From Actinocatenispora thailandica (GTDB lineage: Bacteria; Actinomycetota; Actinomycetes; Mycobacteriales; Micromonosporaceae), in assembly GCF_016865425.1 (NCBI RefSeq), contig NZ_AP023355.1, forward strand, positions 3,966,198-4,030,197: 64,000 nucleotides of DNA, read 5' to 3'. Below the pieces are notes generated by a model. That model saw nothing but the letters and a program-made list of their open reading frames with translations, had not been told where the DNA came from and did no database searches. Shown piece after piece: positions 26,789 through 35,690 of the stretch. The translations under genes were made by a program, and so were the position numbers. Numbering within the stretch: position 1 is the first letter of the stretch; every line of letters begins with the position of its first letter.

Positions 26789-29700
26789 TCAGTGCGCCCC
26801 GGCGCCGGCCGGTTCGCGCTCCTCGTCCAGCGGCGCCTCGGCCGCCTCCCGGCGCAGCCGACGCCTCTCCCGCCGGCCCTCCACCATCGTGTACAGCGCC
26901 GGCACCAGCAGCAGCGTCAGCAGCGTCGAGGACACCAGCCCACCGATCACCACGATCGCCAGCGGCTTCGAGATGAACCCGCCACCCCCGGTGAGCCCGA
27001 GCGACATCGGGATCAGCGCACAGATGGTCGCGGCGGCGGTCATCAGGATGGGCCGCAACCGGCGCCGGCCGCCCTCGACCACCGCGTCGGCCACCGACAT
27101 CCCCTGCCGCCGGTACTGGTTGATCAGGTCCATCAACACGATCGCGTTCGTGACCACGATGCCGACCAGCATCAACAGGCCGATCAGCGACGCCACGCCC
27201 AGCGCGGTGTTGCTGGCCAGCAGCGCCACGATCGCACCGGTGGCCGCGAACGGCACCGACACCAGCAGGATCAGCGGCTGCACCAGCGAGCGGAACGTCG
27301 CGACCATGATGATGAACACGATCGCGATCGCGGCGAGCAGTGCGATCCCCAGCGACTTGAACGCGTCCGACTGGTCCGATCCGACGCCACCCATGCTCCA
27401 GTCGGCGCCGGTCGGCAGCTTGAGCGCATCCAGCTTCTTCGTCAGGTCGGAGGTGACCTGGCCGGTGTTGCTGCTGGTCGCCGTCGCGGAGATGGTCGCG
27501 CTGCGGTTCCGGTCGGTGTGCGAGATCGTCACCGGACCGTTGACCTGCTTGACCGTCGCCACGCGGGACAGCGGCACGGTACCGGTCGCCGTCGGTACCG
27601 GCAGCGCCTTGAGCTTGTCCAGCGTGGCCGGTGCCGCACCGGTCCGGACCACCACGTTGCGGTCCGCCCCGTTCAGTTCGATCTTCGCCGCCGGCGCGCC
27701 CTGGAACGCCTGCTGCACCAGCTGGGTGATCGCGGTGTCGGTCAACCCGTACCGGGCCGCCTCCCGGTGGTCGACGGTCACCTGCACCTGCGGGTTGGTG
27801 GGCGCCAGGTCGCTCTCCACGTCACTGAGCCGGCCGGTGTGCCGGAAAGCGTCCTGGACCTGCTTCGCCGCCGTGCGCAGCGTCTGGTCGTCCGGCGCGG
27901 TCACCACCACCTGCACCCTGCTCGCACCGAAGCCCGTGACGTCCCCGAACGTCACGTCACCGACACCGGACAGCTGGTCGATGTCGTGCCGCAGCGAGTC
28001 CGACAGCTTGTCGGTGTCGGTGCCCTCGGTCACGGTGACCTGGAAGCTCGCCTGGTTGGCACTGCCGGCGCCGAAGCCGCTGGATCCGACGGTCGCCTGG
28101 TACGACTTGATGTCCGCGTGCCGGCGCAGCACGCCCTCGATCTTCTTGGCCGCGTCGCTGGTCGCCGCCAGGCTGGTGCCGACCGGCATCTTCTCGGACA
28201 GGCTCAGGGTGTCCTGGCCGGACGAGTCGAGCAGGTTGGTCTTGAGCCCCGGAGCGAGCGCGAGCGTGCCGACGAACACCACGACGGCGATCAGTACGGT
28301 GACGAACCGGTGCCGGGTGGCGAACCGGATGACCGGCACGTACGCCCGTTGCAGCGGGCTGCGCCGCTCCTTCTCCACCGCCTTCTGGCGGGCCAGGTCG
28401 GCCTCGGCCGGCGAGACCCGCTTCGGCGCCTTGAGGAACCAGTACGCCAGCACCGGGGTGATGGTCAGCGCGACCAGCAGCGAGGCCAGCAGCGCCACCA
28501 CCACGGTGATCGCGAACGGTGCGAACAGCTCGCCGACCATGCCGCCGACCAGCCCGATCGGCAGGAACACCGCGACCGTGGTCAGCGTCGACGAGGTGAT
28601 CGCGCCGGCCACCTCGCGCACCCCGGACAGCACCGCATCGCGCTTGGGTTCGCCGTACCCGAGATGTCGCTTGACGTTCTCCAGCACCACGATCGAGTCG
28701 TCCACCACCCGGCCGATCGCGATGGTCAACCCGCCCAGCGTCAGCAGGTTGAGGGTGTCGCCCTTCAGCCACATCACCAGCAGCGCGATCATCACCGACA
28801 CCGGGATGCTGACCACGGTGACCAGCGTCGCCCGGACCGACAGCAGGAAGATCAGGATCACCACGACGGCGAAGAGCAGGCCCAGCATGCCCTCGGTGAA
28901 CAGGTCCTTGATCGACTTCTGCACGTAGGGAGCCTGGTCGGAGACGATGGTCAACTCGCCGCCGCGGCCCAGGTCGGACGTGAGGTCGGACAGCTCGTCG
29001 CGCACCTTGTTGGAGATCGCGACCGCGTTGCCGTTCGGCTTCATGGTGATCGACACGCCGAGGCTCGGCTTGCCGTTGGTACGGGTCAGCGACGTCGCCG
29101 CCGACTCGGTGACCTTGACGCTCGCCACGTCACCCAGCCGTACCGGCTTCGCGGCGTGCTGCCCGCCCTGCTGGCCGGAGCCCTGCTGGCCGGGCTGGCC
29201 CGCACCCGGTCCGCTGCCGCCCTGCTGCCCGGCGCCGGCCGACGCGGCCGCCGGTGACAGGTAGAGGTCCTTGATCTGCTGGACCGAGTCGAACTTGCCG
29301 CCGACCTGCACCGACAGGCTCTTGTCGCCCTCGGTGAGGGTGCCGGCCGAGGCCTGCGCACCCGCCCCCTGCAACGCGGTGATCACCGCGGTCGGTGCGA
29401 GGCCGGCCTTGGCCAGCTTCGCGGTGTCCGGCGTGATCGTGACCTGCTGGTCGCGCACCCCGGTCACGGCGGCGTCCTTGACCCCGTCGATCTTGCGCAG
29501 CTTCGGCGCGATCGTGTCGGTCAGCCGCTGGCCGAGCTGCTGCTGGGACAGCGACCCGGACGCGGCGAGCGTGACCACCGGCAGCGAGTCGGTGCTGCCG
29601 GCGAACACGTTGGTCTGCGCACCGTCGGGCAGCCGCGAGTCGATCCGGTTGACCGCCTGCTCGATCTTGTTGGTCGCATCGTCCAGGTTGGTGCCGTACT

Positions 29701-29989
29701 CGAACTGGGCCAGTACGGTGGCGGAGCCGGACTGCGAGGTCGACGTGACGCTCTCCAGGTTCGGTACCGCCTGGATGGCGTCCTCGATCGGGGTGGTGAC
29801 CTGCTCCTCGACCACCTGCGGCGAGGCACCCTGATCGGTGATCATCACCGCCGCGATCGGGAACTGCAGCGACGGCAGCAGTTGCTGCCGCAGTGATGGA
29901 ATGGAGTACGCCCCGAAGCCGATGATCACGACGGTGATCAGGGCGACGAGGCTACGGTTGGCGAGACTGAGCCGGGACAGCAGCCACAT
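26789..29989 (-). CDS. RND-family efflux transporter (AcrB/HAE-type)
   Basis: Proton-driven inner-membrane exporter of 1066 residues from MWLLSRLSLANRS at 29989, with GAGGGG about 10 nt upstream. Typical 12-helix, two-lobe architecture: helix 1 (~12-30), a large loop (~35-330, with a Gly/Gln-rich insert near 255-285), helices 2-6, helix 7 (~515), a second loop (~540-830) and helices 8-12. The charged relay region AIGRVVDDSIVVLENVKRH of helix 4 is intact. No membrane-fusion or outer-membrane partner is encoded nearby, as in other actinobacterial RND pumps. It is divergent from a MarR gene and probably repressed by it. Confidence 0.94.
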   Translation of the reverse strand: MWLLSRLSLANRSLVALITVVIIGFGAYSIPSLRQQLLPSLQFPIAAVMITDQGASPQVVEEQVTTPIEDAIQAVPNLESVTSTSQSGSATVLAQFEYGTNLDDATNKIEQAVNRIDSRLPDGAQTNVFAGSTDSLPVVTLAASGSLSQQQLGQRLTDTIAPKLRKIDGVKDAAVTGVRDQQVTITPDTAKLAKAGLAPTAVITALQGAGAQASAGTLTEGDKSLSVQVGGKFDSVQQIKDLYLSPAAASAGAGQQGGSGPGAGQPGQQGSGQQGGQHAAKPVRLGDVASVKVTESAATSLTRTNGKPSLGVSITMKPNGNAVAISNKVRDELSDLTSDLGRGGELTIVSDQAPYVQKSIKDLFTEGMLGLLFAVVVILIFLLSVRATLVTVVSIPVSVMIALLVMWLKGDTLNLLTLGGLTIAIGRVVDDSIVVLENVKRHLGYGEPKRDAVLSGVREVAGAITSSTLTTVAVFLPIGLVGGMVGELFAPFAITVVVALLASLLVALTITPVLAYWFLKAPKRVSPAEADLARQKAVEKERRSPLQRAYVPVIRFATRHRFVTVLIAVVVFVGTLALAPGLKTNLLDSSGQDTLSLSEKMPVGTSLAATSDAAKKIEGVLRRHADIKSYQATVGSSGFGAGSANQASFQVTVTEGTDTDKLSDSLRHDIDQLSGVGDVTFGDVTGFGASRVQVVVTAPDDQTLRTAAKQVQDAFRHTGRLSDVESDLAPTNPQVQVTVDHREAARYGLTDTAITQLVQQAFQGAPAAKIELNGADRNVVVRTGAAPATLDKLKALPVPTATGTVPLSRVATVKQVNGPVTISHTDRNRSATISATATSSNTGQVTSDLTKKLDALKLPTGADWSMGGVGSDQSDAFKSLGIALLAAIAIVFIIMVATFRSLVQPLILLVSVPFAATGAIVALLASNTALGVASLIGLLMLVGIVVTNAIVLMDLINQYRRQGMSVADAVVEGGRRRLRPILMTAAATICALIPMSLGLTGGGGFISKPLAIVVIGGLVSSTLLTLLLVPALYTMVEGRRERRRLRREAAEAPLDEEREPAGAGAH

Positions 29990-30212
29990 ACTGGCTTTCC
30001 CCTCGTTGTCCGGGGCCGCGGGCGAGGTGCCCATCTGCGATCTGACCGCGGTGATCGCGCCGCCACACGGACCCGCCAGTCCGGCGCGCGGCCTCGATCA
30101 CTAGTACGGTTCAGAGAAACAGTTTGGCTGACCCGAAGTATCCGGTCGGCACCGACCCCCGGTCCGACACGGAAAGTGGCCGGACGGATACCAGACGGAT
30201 GGGGAGACGGAC
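29990..30212. promoter_or_regulatory. RND/MarR divergent control region
   Basis: The 223-bp gap holds an imperfect inverted repeat, GGTTCAG (30108-30114) and CTGACCC (30128-30134), separated by 13 nt in the least GC-rich part. It is a candidate MarR operator. No clear -35/-10 pair was recognised on either strand. Confidence 0.35.
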
Positions 30213-30713
30213 GTGGCCACCGGCGACGAGCTGATCGGCAGGATCCTGGCGGACGGGCGGCGGCTGCAGCAGGCCGCGACCCGGTTGCGACCCAGCCCGA
30301 TGCTCGACCTCAACCTCACCATGCAGCAGCTCAAGGTGCTGATCGCGCTGGCCCGCGGCGCCAGCTCCGGCCAGGCGCTCACCGAGGTGCTCGGCGTCCG
30401 GCTCGCCACCGTCACCGGCATCGTCGACCGGCTCGCCGCCCAGCAGCTGGTCAGCCGGCGGGAGGATCCGCACGACCGGCGGGTGCGGCGGGTGGAACTG
30501 ACCGCCGCCGGCCGCCGGCTGCTGGACCGGCTCAACGAGGCCGGCGAGTTCGCCACCCGACGGCTGCTGGAACGACTCGACACCGACGGCCTGCGCACCG
30601 TCGCGGCGGCGATCCGGTTGCTCTGCGAGGCCGCCGAGGACGAGGCCGGCCGCGACGAGACGGCGGCCGGACACGAAACGACGGCCGACCCGCTGCGGGG
30701 TCGGCCGTCGTGA
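30213..30713 (+). CDS. MarR-family transcriptional regulator
   Basis: 166 residues. Winged helix with recognition region LGVRLATVTGIVDRLAAQQLVSRREDPHDRRVRRVELT (~62-98; wing motif DPHDRR), flanked by the dimer-forming helices. GTG start with GGGGAG about seven nt upstream. It is divergent from the RND pump, a common repressor/efflux arrangement responsive to aromatic compounds. The last ~20 residues are encoded inside a terminator hairpin. Confidence 0.92.
   Translation: MATGDELIGRILADGRRLQQAATRLRPSPMLDLNLTMQQLKVLIALARGASSGQALTEVLGVRLATVTGIVDRLAAQQLVSRREDPHDRRVRRVELTAAGRRLLDRLNEAGEFATRRLLERLDTDGLRTVAAAIRLLCEAAEDEAGRDETAAGHETTADPLRGRPS
30679..30710. terminator. Bidirectional terminator inside the MarR 3' end
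   Basis: A perfect 13-bp stem CGACGGCCGACCC (30679-30691) pairs with 30698-30710 around a 6-nt loop. It immediately precedes the MarR stop and lies 20 bp beyond the stop of the convergent sigma-factor gene. Confidence 0.8.
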
Positions 30714-30729
30714 CGGTCGTGTTGGCTGG

Positions 30730-31671
30730 TCAGGCTGCGTCCAGGCCACCGGAACCGGCCAGCTCGCGCAGCCGGTGCAGCGCCTGGATCTCCAGCTGCC
30801 GGATCCGCTCCCGGGACAGCGAGAACCGCTGCGCCACCTCGGTGAGCGAGTGCTCCCGGCCGTCGTCCAGCCCGTACCGGGCGCGGACGATCCCGGCGGA
30901 GCGGTCGTCCAGGTGGCCGAGCAGGCCGTCCACCCGGTCGCGCTCCATCCCGGCCAGCACCAGGTCCTCCGGGCTGGGCGAGTCGGTGTCGGCCACCAGG
31001 TCACCGAGGTTGGTGTCGCCGTCGTCGCCCACCGGGGTGTCCAGCGACACGGTGTCCTGCGACCAGCGCTTGAGTTCGTTGATCCGCTCGACGCTGACCC
31101 CGAGCGCCTTCGCCAGCTGCTCGGCCTCGGGCTCCTGGCCCAGTTCACGGGTGAGCTGACGGGTCATGTTGCGCATCCGGTTGACGTCCTCGACCAGGTG
31201 CACCGGCAGCCGCACGGTGCGCTCCTGCTGCGCGATGGCCCGGCTGATCGCCTGCCGGATCCACCACGTCGCGTAGGTGGAGAACTTGAACCCGCGCTCG
31301 TAGTCGAACTTCTCGACCGCGCGGACCAGACCGGTGTTGCCCTCCTGGATCAGGTCGAGCATCGGCATGCCGCTGCGCACGTACCGCCGGGCGATGGAGA
31401 CGACGAGCCGCAGGTTCGCCTTGACGAACTGCTCCTTGGCCCGCTGCCCCTCGACGACCAGCCGGGTCAGCTCCGGCTTGGACGCGCCGCGCACCGTCTG
31501 TCCTGCTTCGAGCAGCTTGTCGGCATAGAGGCCCGCCTCGACCGACTTGGCCAGATCGACCTCACCGGCCGCGTCCAGCAACGGCGTCTTGGAAATCTCG
31601 TGCAGGTAGACACCGACGAGGTCGCGCTCCTCGGCGACTTCGTCTGTGCGGATACCCGTGTCGTTCGCCAC
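30730..31671 (-). CDS. Group-2 sigma-70 factor (HrdD/SigB-like)
   Basis: RNA polymerase sigma factor of 313 residues. Region 1.2 (DLVGVYLHEISKTPLL) starts at about residue 18. Region 2 (DLIQEGNTGLVRAVEKFDY and the -10 helix ending RGFKFSTYATWWIRQAI), region 3 and region 4.2 (LSRERIRQLEIQALHRLRE) are complete. It lacks the long acidic N-terminus of principal HrdB/SigA, so it is a group-2 paralogue, comparable in length to mycobacterial SigB. GTG start with GGGAGG about nine nt upstream. Confidence 0.93.
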   Translation of the reverse strand: MANDTGIRTDEVAEERDLVGVYLHEISKTPLLDAAGEVDLAKSVEAGLYADKLLEAGQTVRGASKPELTRLVVEGQRAKEQFVKANLRLVVSIARRYVRSGMPMLDLIQEGNTGLVRAVEKFDYERGFKFSTYATWWIRQAISRAIAQQERTVRLPVHLVEDVNRMRNMTRQLTRELGQEPEAEQLAKALGVSVERINELKRWSQDTVSLDTPVGDDGDTNLGDLVADTDSPSPEDLVLAGMERDRVDGLLGHLDDRSAGIVRARYGLDDGREHSLTEVAQRFSLSRERIRQLEIQALHRLRELAGSGGLDAA

Positions 31672-31995
31672 GTTCGCCGTCCTCCCGTTGTGCTGAGCTG
31701 CCCGCTGTGCGCCCTGCCACTGCGTACAACGTCCTACCGACCGGGCTGATTCCGAGCTAGGGTGTATGGCCCATCACCGCAACCGGCTGCCCCCGCGGCC
31801 GATCCGGTAGTCTCCCGGTCCCTTCATGTAACCGTCCTCGCCTGCGGCCAAGCCTGGTAGAGACTGGGAGAAAGCTGAAAACCTCTCCGACGGCCCCGCC
31901 ACGCCTTCCGGCGCACCAGACTGTTGCCAGGCTCGCCGACTCCCCGAGCATCGAGCCCACCCGCAACACTGGTTAGACGTCCGAGAGGGGCGCGC
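31672..31995. other. 324-bp divergent intergenic region
   Basis: Contains the ribosome binding sites of the sigma-factor gene (minus) and the acyl-CoA synthetase gene (plus; GAGAGGGG before 31996). Small open frames on the minus strand have no ribosome binding site or recognisable product. No convincing promoter hexamers or stable long hairpin seen. Confidence 0.5.
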
Positions 31996-33747
31996 ATGGC
32001 ACACAGTGAGACGACGACCACTCCAACCGGTGACGGCACGGCGTTATTCCGCGCGGCCCGAGACTTCCTGCTGGCCCACCGCGAGGACTACGAGCAGGCC
32101 TACCGCGACTTCCACTGGCCGGCGCTGACCGGCTTCAACTGGGCCCGCGACTGGTTCGACGCGGTACTGGCGGCGGAACGGCCCGACCAGATCGCCCTGC
32201 GAGTCGTCGAGGAGGACGGCAGCGACACCGAACTCACCTTTGCCGACCTGAGCGAACGGTCCACCCAACTGGCCGCCTGGCTGGCCACCGAAGGGGTCGC
32301 CCGCAACGAGCGGGTCATCGTGATGCTCGGCAACCAGATCGAGCTGTGGGAGACGCTGCTGGCCCTGATGCGCCTCGGCGCGGTCGTCATCCCGGCGACC
32401 ACCCTGCTCGGCCCCGCCGACCTGCGCGACCGGATACACCGCGGCGAGGCACGGCACGTGGTGGCCCGCGCCGCCGACGCGGCGAAGTTCGCCGACGTGC
32501 CTGGCTCCTACACCCGGATCGCGGTCGGCGAACCGGTCGAGGGCTGGCTGCGTTATGCCGACGCGTACGGGTTTCCCGGCAGCCCGCCGGAGCCGGAGAC
32601 CGCCGCGACCGACCCGCTGCTGCTCTACTTCACCTCCGGTACCACCGCACAGCCGAAACTGGTCGAGCACACCCACCAGAGCTACCCGGTCGGGCACCTG
32701 TCGACGATGTACTGGCTGGGGCTGCAGCCCGGCGACGTGCACCTGAACATCTCCTCGCCGGGCTGGGCGAAACACGCCTGGAGCAACCTGTTCGCGCCGT
32801 GGAACGCCGGCGCGACCGTGCTGGTCTACAACTACCAGCGGTTCGACCCGGCAGCGCTGATGGGCGTGCTGCGCGACGCGGCGGTGACCACCTTCTGCGC
32901 CCCGCCCACCGTGTGGCGGATGCTCATCCAGGCCGACCTGTCCGCCGCCCGGCTGAGCCTGCGCGAGGTGGCGAGCGCCGGCGAGCCGCTCAACCCGGAG
33001 GTCATCGAGCAGGTCCGGCGCGGGTGGGGGCTCACCATCCGGGACGGGTACGGCCAGACCGAGACCACCTGCCAGATCGGCAACCCGCCGGGCGCGCCGC
33101 TCAAGCTGGGCTCGATGGGCCGGCCGCTGCCCGGCTACCGGATCATGCTGGTCGACCCGGCGACCGACGCGGTGGTGACCGACCCCGGGGTGGAGGGCGA
33201 GATCTGCATCGACCTGGACCATCGGCCGGTGGCGCTGATGACCGGGTACCGGGACGACCCGGAGCGCGGGGCGGAGGCGATGCGCGGGGCGCGCTACCAC
33301 ACCGGCGACGTGGCGAGCCGGGACGCCGACGGCTACCTGACCTACGTGGGGCGGGCCGACGACGTGTTCAAGGCGTCGGACTACAAGATCTCGCCGTTCG
33401 AGCTGGAGAGCGTGCTGCTGGAGCACCCGGCGGTGGCCGAGGCGGCGGTGGTGCCGGGCCCCGACCCGGTCCGCCTCGCCGTCCCCAAGGCGTACGTGGT
33501 GCTCGCCGCCGGGGCGGCGCCCGACGCGGCGACCGCGCGCGACATCCTGCGCTACGCCCGGGAGCACCTGGCGCCGTACAAGCGGGTACGGCGGCTGGAG
33601 TTCGCCGAGCTGCCGAAGACCATCTCGGGCAAGATCCGCCGGGTCGACCTGCGCCGGCGCGAGGAGCAGGTGCACGGCACCGGTGTCGACGCCGCGGTGC
33701 GCTCGCCGAACGAGTACTGGGAAGAGGACCTCACCGACAGCCCGTGA
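31996..33747 (+). CDS. AMP-forming acyl-CoA synthetase (medium-chain/acetate-like)
   Basis: Adenylate-forming ligase of 583 residues; activates a carboxylic acid as acyl-AMP and transfers it to CoA. P-loop TSGTT at 213-217 (YFTSGTTAQPKLVEHTH), A5 motif DGYGQTETT, A7 YHTGDVASRDADGYLTYVGRADDVFKASDYKI, and the catalytic Lys K546 in PKTISGKIRR. The sequence pattern (MACS/acyl-CoA synthetase subgroup) suggests short- to medium-chain or branched substrates; this is not certain. The ATG at 31996 has GAGAGGGG at good spacing. Confidence 0.92.
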   Translation: MAHSETTTTPTGDGTALFRAARDFLLAHREDYEQAYRDFHWPALTGFNWARDWFDAVLAAERPDQIALRVVEEDGSDTELTFADLSERSTQLAAWLATEGVARNERVIVMLGNQIELWETLLALMRLGAVVIPATTLLGPADLRDRIHRGEARHVVARAADAAKFADVPGSYTRIAVGEPVEGWLRYADAYGFPGSPPEPETAATDPLLLYFTSGTTAQPKLVEHTHQSYPVGHLSTMYWLGLQPGDVHLNISSPGWAKHAWSNLFAPWNAGATVLVYNYQRFDPAALMGVLRDAAVTTFCAPPTVWRMLIQADLSAARLSLREVASAGEPLNPEVIEQVRRGWGLTIRDGYGQTETTCQIGNPPGAPLKLGSMGRPLPGYRIMLVDPATDAVVTDPGVEGEICIDLDHRPVALMTGYRDDPERGAEAMRGARYHTGDVASRDADGYLTYVGRADDVFKASDYKISPFELESVLLEHPAVAEAAVVPGPDPVRLAVPKAYVVLAAGAAPDAATARDILRYAREHLAPYKRVRRLEFAELPKTISGKIRRVDLRRREEQVHGTGVDAAVRSPNEYWEEDLTDSP

Positions 33748-33941
33748 CCGCGACTCCGGCGCCGGAGGACCCGGACCGGGCCGAGCCGGGCCTGGGCCGG
33801 GTCCAGGCCGAGCCGGGCCTGGGCCGGGTCCGGGCCGAGCCGAGCGTGGGCCGGGTCCGGGCCTGGGCCGGGTCCGGGAGACGTTCCTGGGCCGGGGTGC
33901 GGCACCAGCCGACCCTGCGGGCCCTCCCGGCGGTCGGCTGA
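33744..33941 (+). CDS. Possible small repeat-containing ORF
   Basis: A GTG overlapping the synthetase stop (GTGA) opens 65 codons. Residues 13-39 are three copies of the nine-residue unit AEPGLGRVQ/R. No family recognised. The ORF may simply be a by-product of the DNA repeat, so I rate it doubtful. Confidence 0.22.
   Translation: MTATPAPEDPDRAEPGLGRVQAEPGLGRVRAEPSVGRVRAWAGSGRRSWAGVRHQPTLRALPAVG
33780..33860. repeat. Three 27-bp tandem repeats
   Basis: Unit GCCGAGCCGGGCCTGGGCCG plus GGTCCRG, three copies. The third copy diverges (CCGAGCGTGGGC), and further partial CCGGGTCCGGGCC copies run to about 33885. Confidence 0.75.
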
Positions 33942-33963
33942 CACGAGCCGGCGCGAGGGCGGG

Positions 33964-34710
33964 TCAGCCGCCCGCGGTGGGGCCGGAGCCGGCCGCCAGG
34001 GCGGCGACGGTGATCGCGCCGTGGCCGCAGACCGGGCCGTACGACCAGCCGGCTCGCACCGACCCGGAAACGCCGGGCAGCGCGACCCGCAGCCCGTGCG
34101 GGGGCGGCTCGCAGTTGCCGGTCTGCGACTCGCCGCTGCCGGCCACCGCGCCCCAGCTGGCCGCGGCGTACATGCTGGCGTGCGCCTTGAGCGTCACGGT
34201 GCTCGGCCGCTTGGCGGTGTCGTGGGTGACCGAGGTGCTGATCTTGCCACCGGTCGCGGACACCAGCTGCAGGCCGACGTAGCCGGACGACTGACAGCTC
34301 GCACCGGTGTTGGTCAGGATGATCGAGGCATGGTGGGTGCCGGCGGCGGCACCGAGCGGCCGTACGGTCGCCTTCACCTGTCCGGGCCGGCACCGCTTCG
34401 ACGCCGGTACCGCACCGCCACCGGAAGCCGCGGTCGAGCCGGCCCCGGAACCCTGACCGCCGGACGACGGGCCGCCCGAGCCGGTCTTCCCCGACGATCC
34501 GGACTTGCCGGACGATCCGGAGCCGGCCGAGACGTGCAGGCCGCCGCTCGGGGTGGGGCTGCCGGCGTGCGACGCGTGGCCGGCGGAGCCCTTGCCGGAA
34601 CCGGACGCGTCGTCGTGCGACGAGCCGCACCCGGCCAGCAGCAGGGCCGCCACCGCGGCGGCACCGGCGGCGGCTGCGCGGCCGTTCGACCACCAGTGAC
34701 GAGTACTCAT
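33964..34710 (-). CDS. DUF4232-type secreted lipoprotein
   Basis: 248 residues with a lipobox LLLAGC (lipidated Cys28) after a positively charged start. A Ser/Gly-rich linker (~30-100) leads to a beta-sandwich domain with paired cysteines typical of DUF4232 (motifs ASIILTNTGASCQSSGYVGL and CGHGAITVAAL). Surface-anchored; function unknown. GAGGAGG five nt before the ATG at 34710 fixes the start. Monocistronic: the neighbouring TetR gene belongs to a different unit. Confidence 0.85.
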   Translation of the reverse strand: MSTRHWWSNGRAAAAGAAAVAALLLAGCGSSHDDASGSGKGSAGHASHAGSPTPSGGLHVSAGSGSSGKSGSSGKTGSGGPSSGGQGSGAGSTAASGGGAVPASKRCRPGQVKATVRPLGAAAGTHHASIILTNTGASCQSSGYVGLQLVSATGGKISTSVTHDTAKRPSTVTLKAHASMYAAASWGAVAGSGESQTGNCEPPPHGLRVALPGVSGSVRAGWSYGPVCGHGAITVAALAAGSGPTAGG

Positions 34711-34905
34711 CGGTGCCTCCTCGGCGGTGCCCGTACCGATGGGAAGTGCCCGTTGATCGTAGGTTCTGTGGTGATTTCGCGCAGCCCGCAAGACCGAATC
34801 GACGCCGACCCGGGATGCTTCGGCACGCGGCACGCGGCACGGTCGCGTCCGCAGCCGCCGGGCGGATGCCCCGCCCGGCGCCACCAGACCGCCGGCCGGG
34901 GACGG

Positions 34906-35538
34906 TCACCCCAGCGGGGCACCGGGCGGGTCGAGCGGGCCGGTCAGGTAGTGCTGGACGACCGGACCCACCCAGCGCACCAGGTCCTCCAGGTCGGCGG
35001 AGGCCAGCGGTTCGATCGCCAGTACGTGCCGGGCGAGGGCGAGGCCGACCAGGTGCGAGGCGGCCAGCGTGGCCCGCAGCGCCGCCCGGTCCCCGCCGGC
35101 GCCGGCCACCAGCGGGCCGAGGACCTCGGCACTGAGCGCCTCGCGCAGGGTGCGCGCCGCCTGGTCGTGGGAGAGCACCGAGGCGACCAACGCCCGTAAC
35201 TGACGGTTGCTCGCCGGGTGTTGCCAGAGCCCGAGGTAGAGCCGGACCAGCCGGGCGCCGAGGTCGGCCCGGTCGCCGGCGGCGAGCAACCCGATCGCCT
35301 GCCGTACCTCGCCCGGCAGCTGCATCGCGGCCGCGAACAGGTCGTACTTGGTGCCGAAGTAGTGGTGCAGCAGTGCCGGGTCGACGTCGGCCGCGGCGGC
35401 GACGCGGCGCATCGTGGCGGCCGTGTACCCGTGCGCGGCGAACTGTTCGCGCGCCGCGTCCAGGATCTGCTCCCGGGTGCGCTGCTCCCCCGGCCGGCGC
35501 CCGACCGGGCGCCGGCGGCCGGTCGGGCGGTCGGTCAT
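34906..35538 (-). CDS. TetR-family regulator of the adjacent ABC-2 exporter
   Basis: 210 residues. The N-terminal HTH (about 20-65: TREQILDAAREQFAAHGYTAATMRRVAAAADV, then LLHHYFGTKYDLF) is typical, followed by an all-helical ligand-binding domain. TAGGCT six nt before the ATG suggests a leaderless transcript. It is divergent from the ABC-2 exporter with overlapping -35 boxes, so autorepression together with exporter control is likely. Confidence 0.92.
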   Translation of the reverse strand: MTDRPTGRRRPVGRRPGEQRTREQILDAAREQFAAHGYTAATMRRVAAAADVDPALLHHYFGTKYDLFAAAMQLPGEVRQAIGLLAAGDRADLGARLVRLYLGLWQHPASNRQLRALVASVLSHDQAARTLREALSAEVLGPLVAGAGGDRAALRATLAASHLVGLALARHVLAIEPLASADLEDLVRWVGPVVQHYLTGPLDPPGAPLG

Positions 35539-35544
35539 GCCCCG

Positions 35545-35597
35545 AGCCTAGCGAAAACTCATCGGCTGTTGAATTGCCCGCCGGTCGCGATTACCGT
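35545..35597. promoter_or_regulatory. Divergent promoters sharing their -35 region
   Basis: Minus strand (TetR): -35 TTCAAC at 35568-35573, 17-nt spacer, -10 TAGGCT at 35545-35550. Plus strand (ABC-2 exporter): -35 TTGAAT at 35569-35574, 17-nt spacer, -10 TACCGT at 35592-35597. The two -35 hexamers overlap almost completely. Confidence 0.65.
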
Positions 35598-35690
35598 GCT
35601 GTACAGGGGATCCGACCGGGGTGCGCGTCGCCCCGGGTGCGCCGAGCAAGGCCGACCGCAGTCGCCGCCGGCCGGACAAGGACTGCGCGG

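Noticed and set aside
26405-29257. Long plus-strand open frame opposite the RND pump (950 codons)
   Set aside because: Composition is an His/Arg/Gln-rich shadow with no domain; the minus strand codes a complete RND protein.
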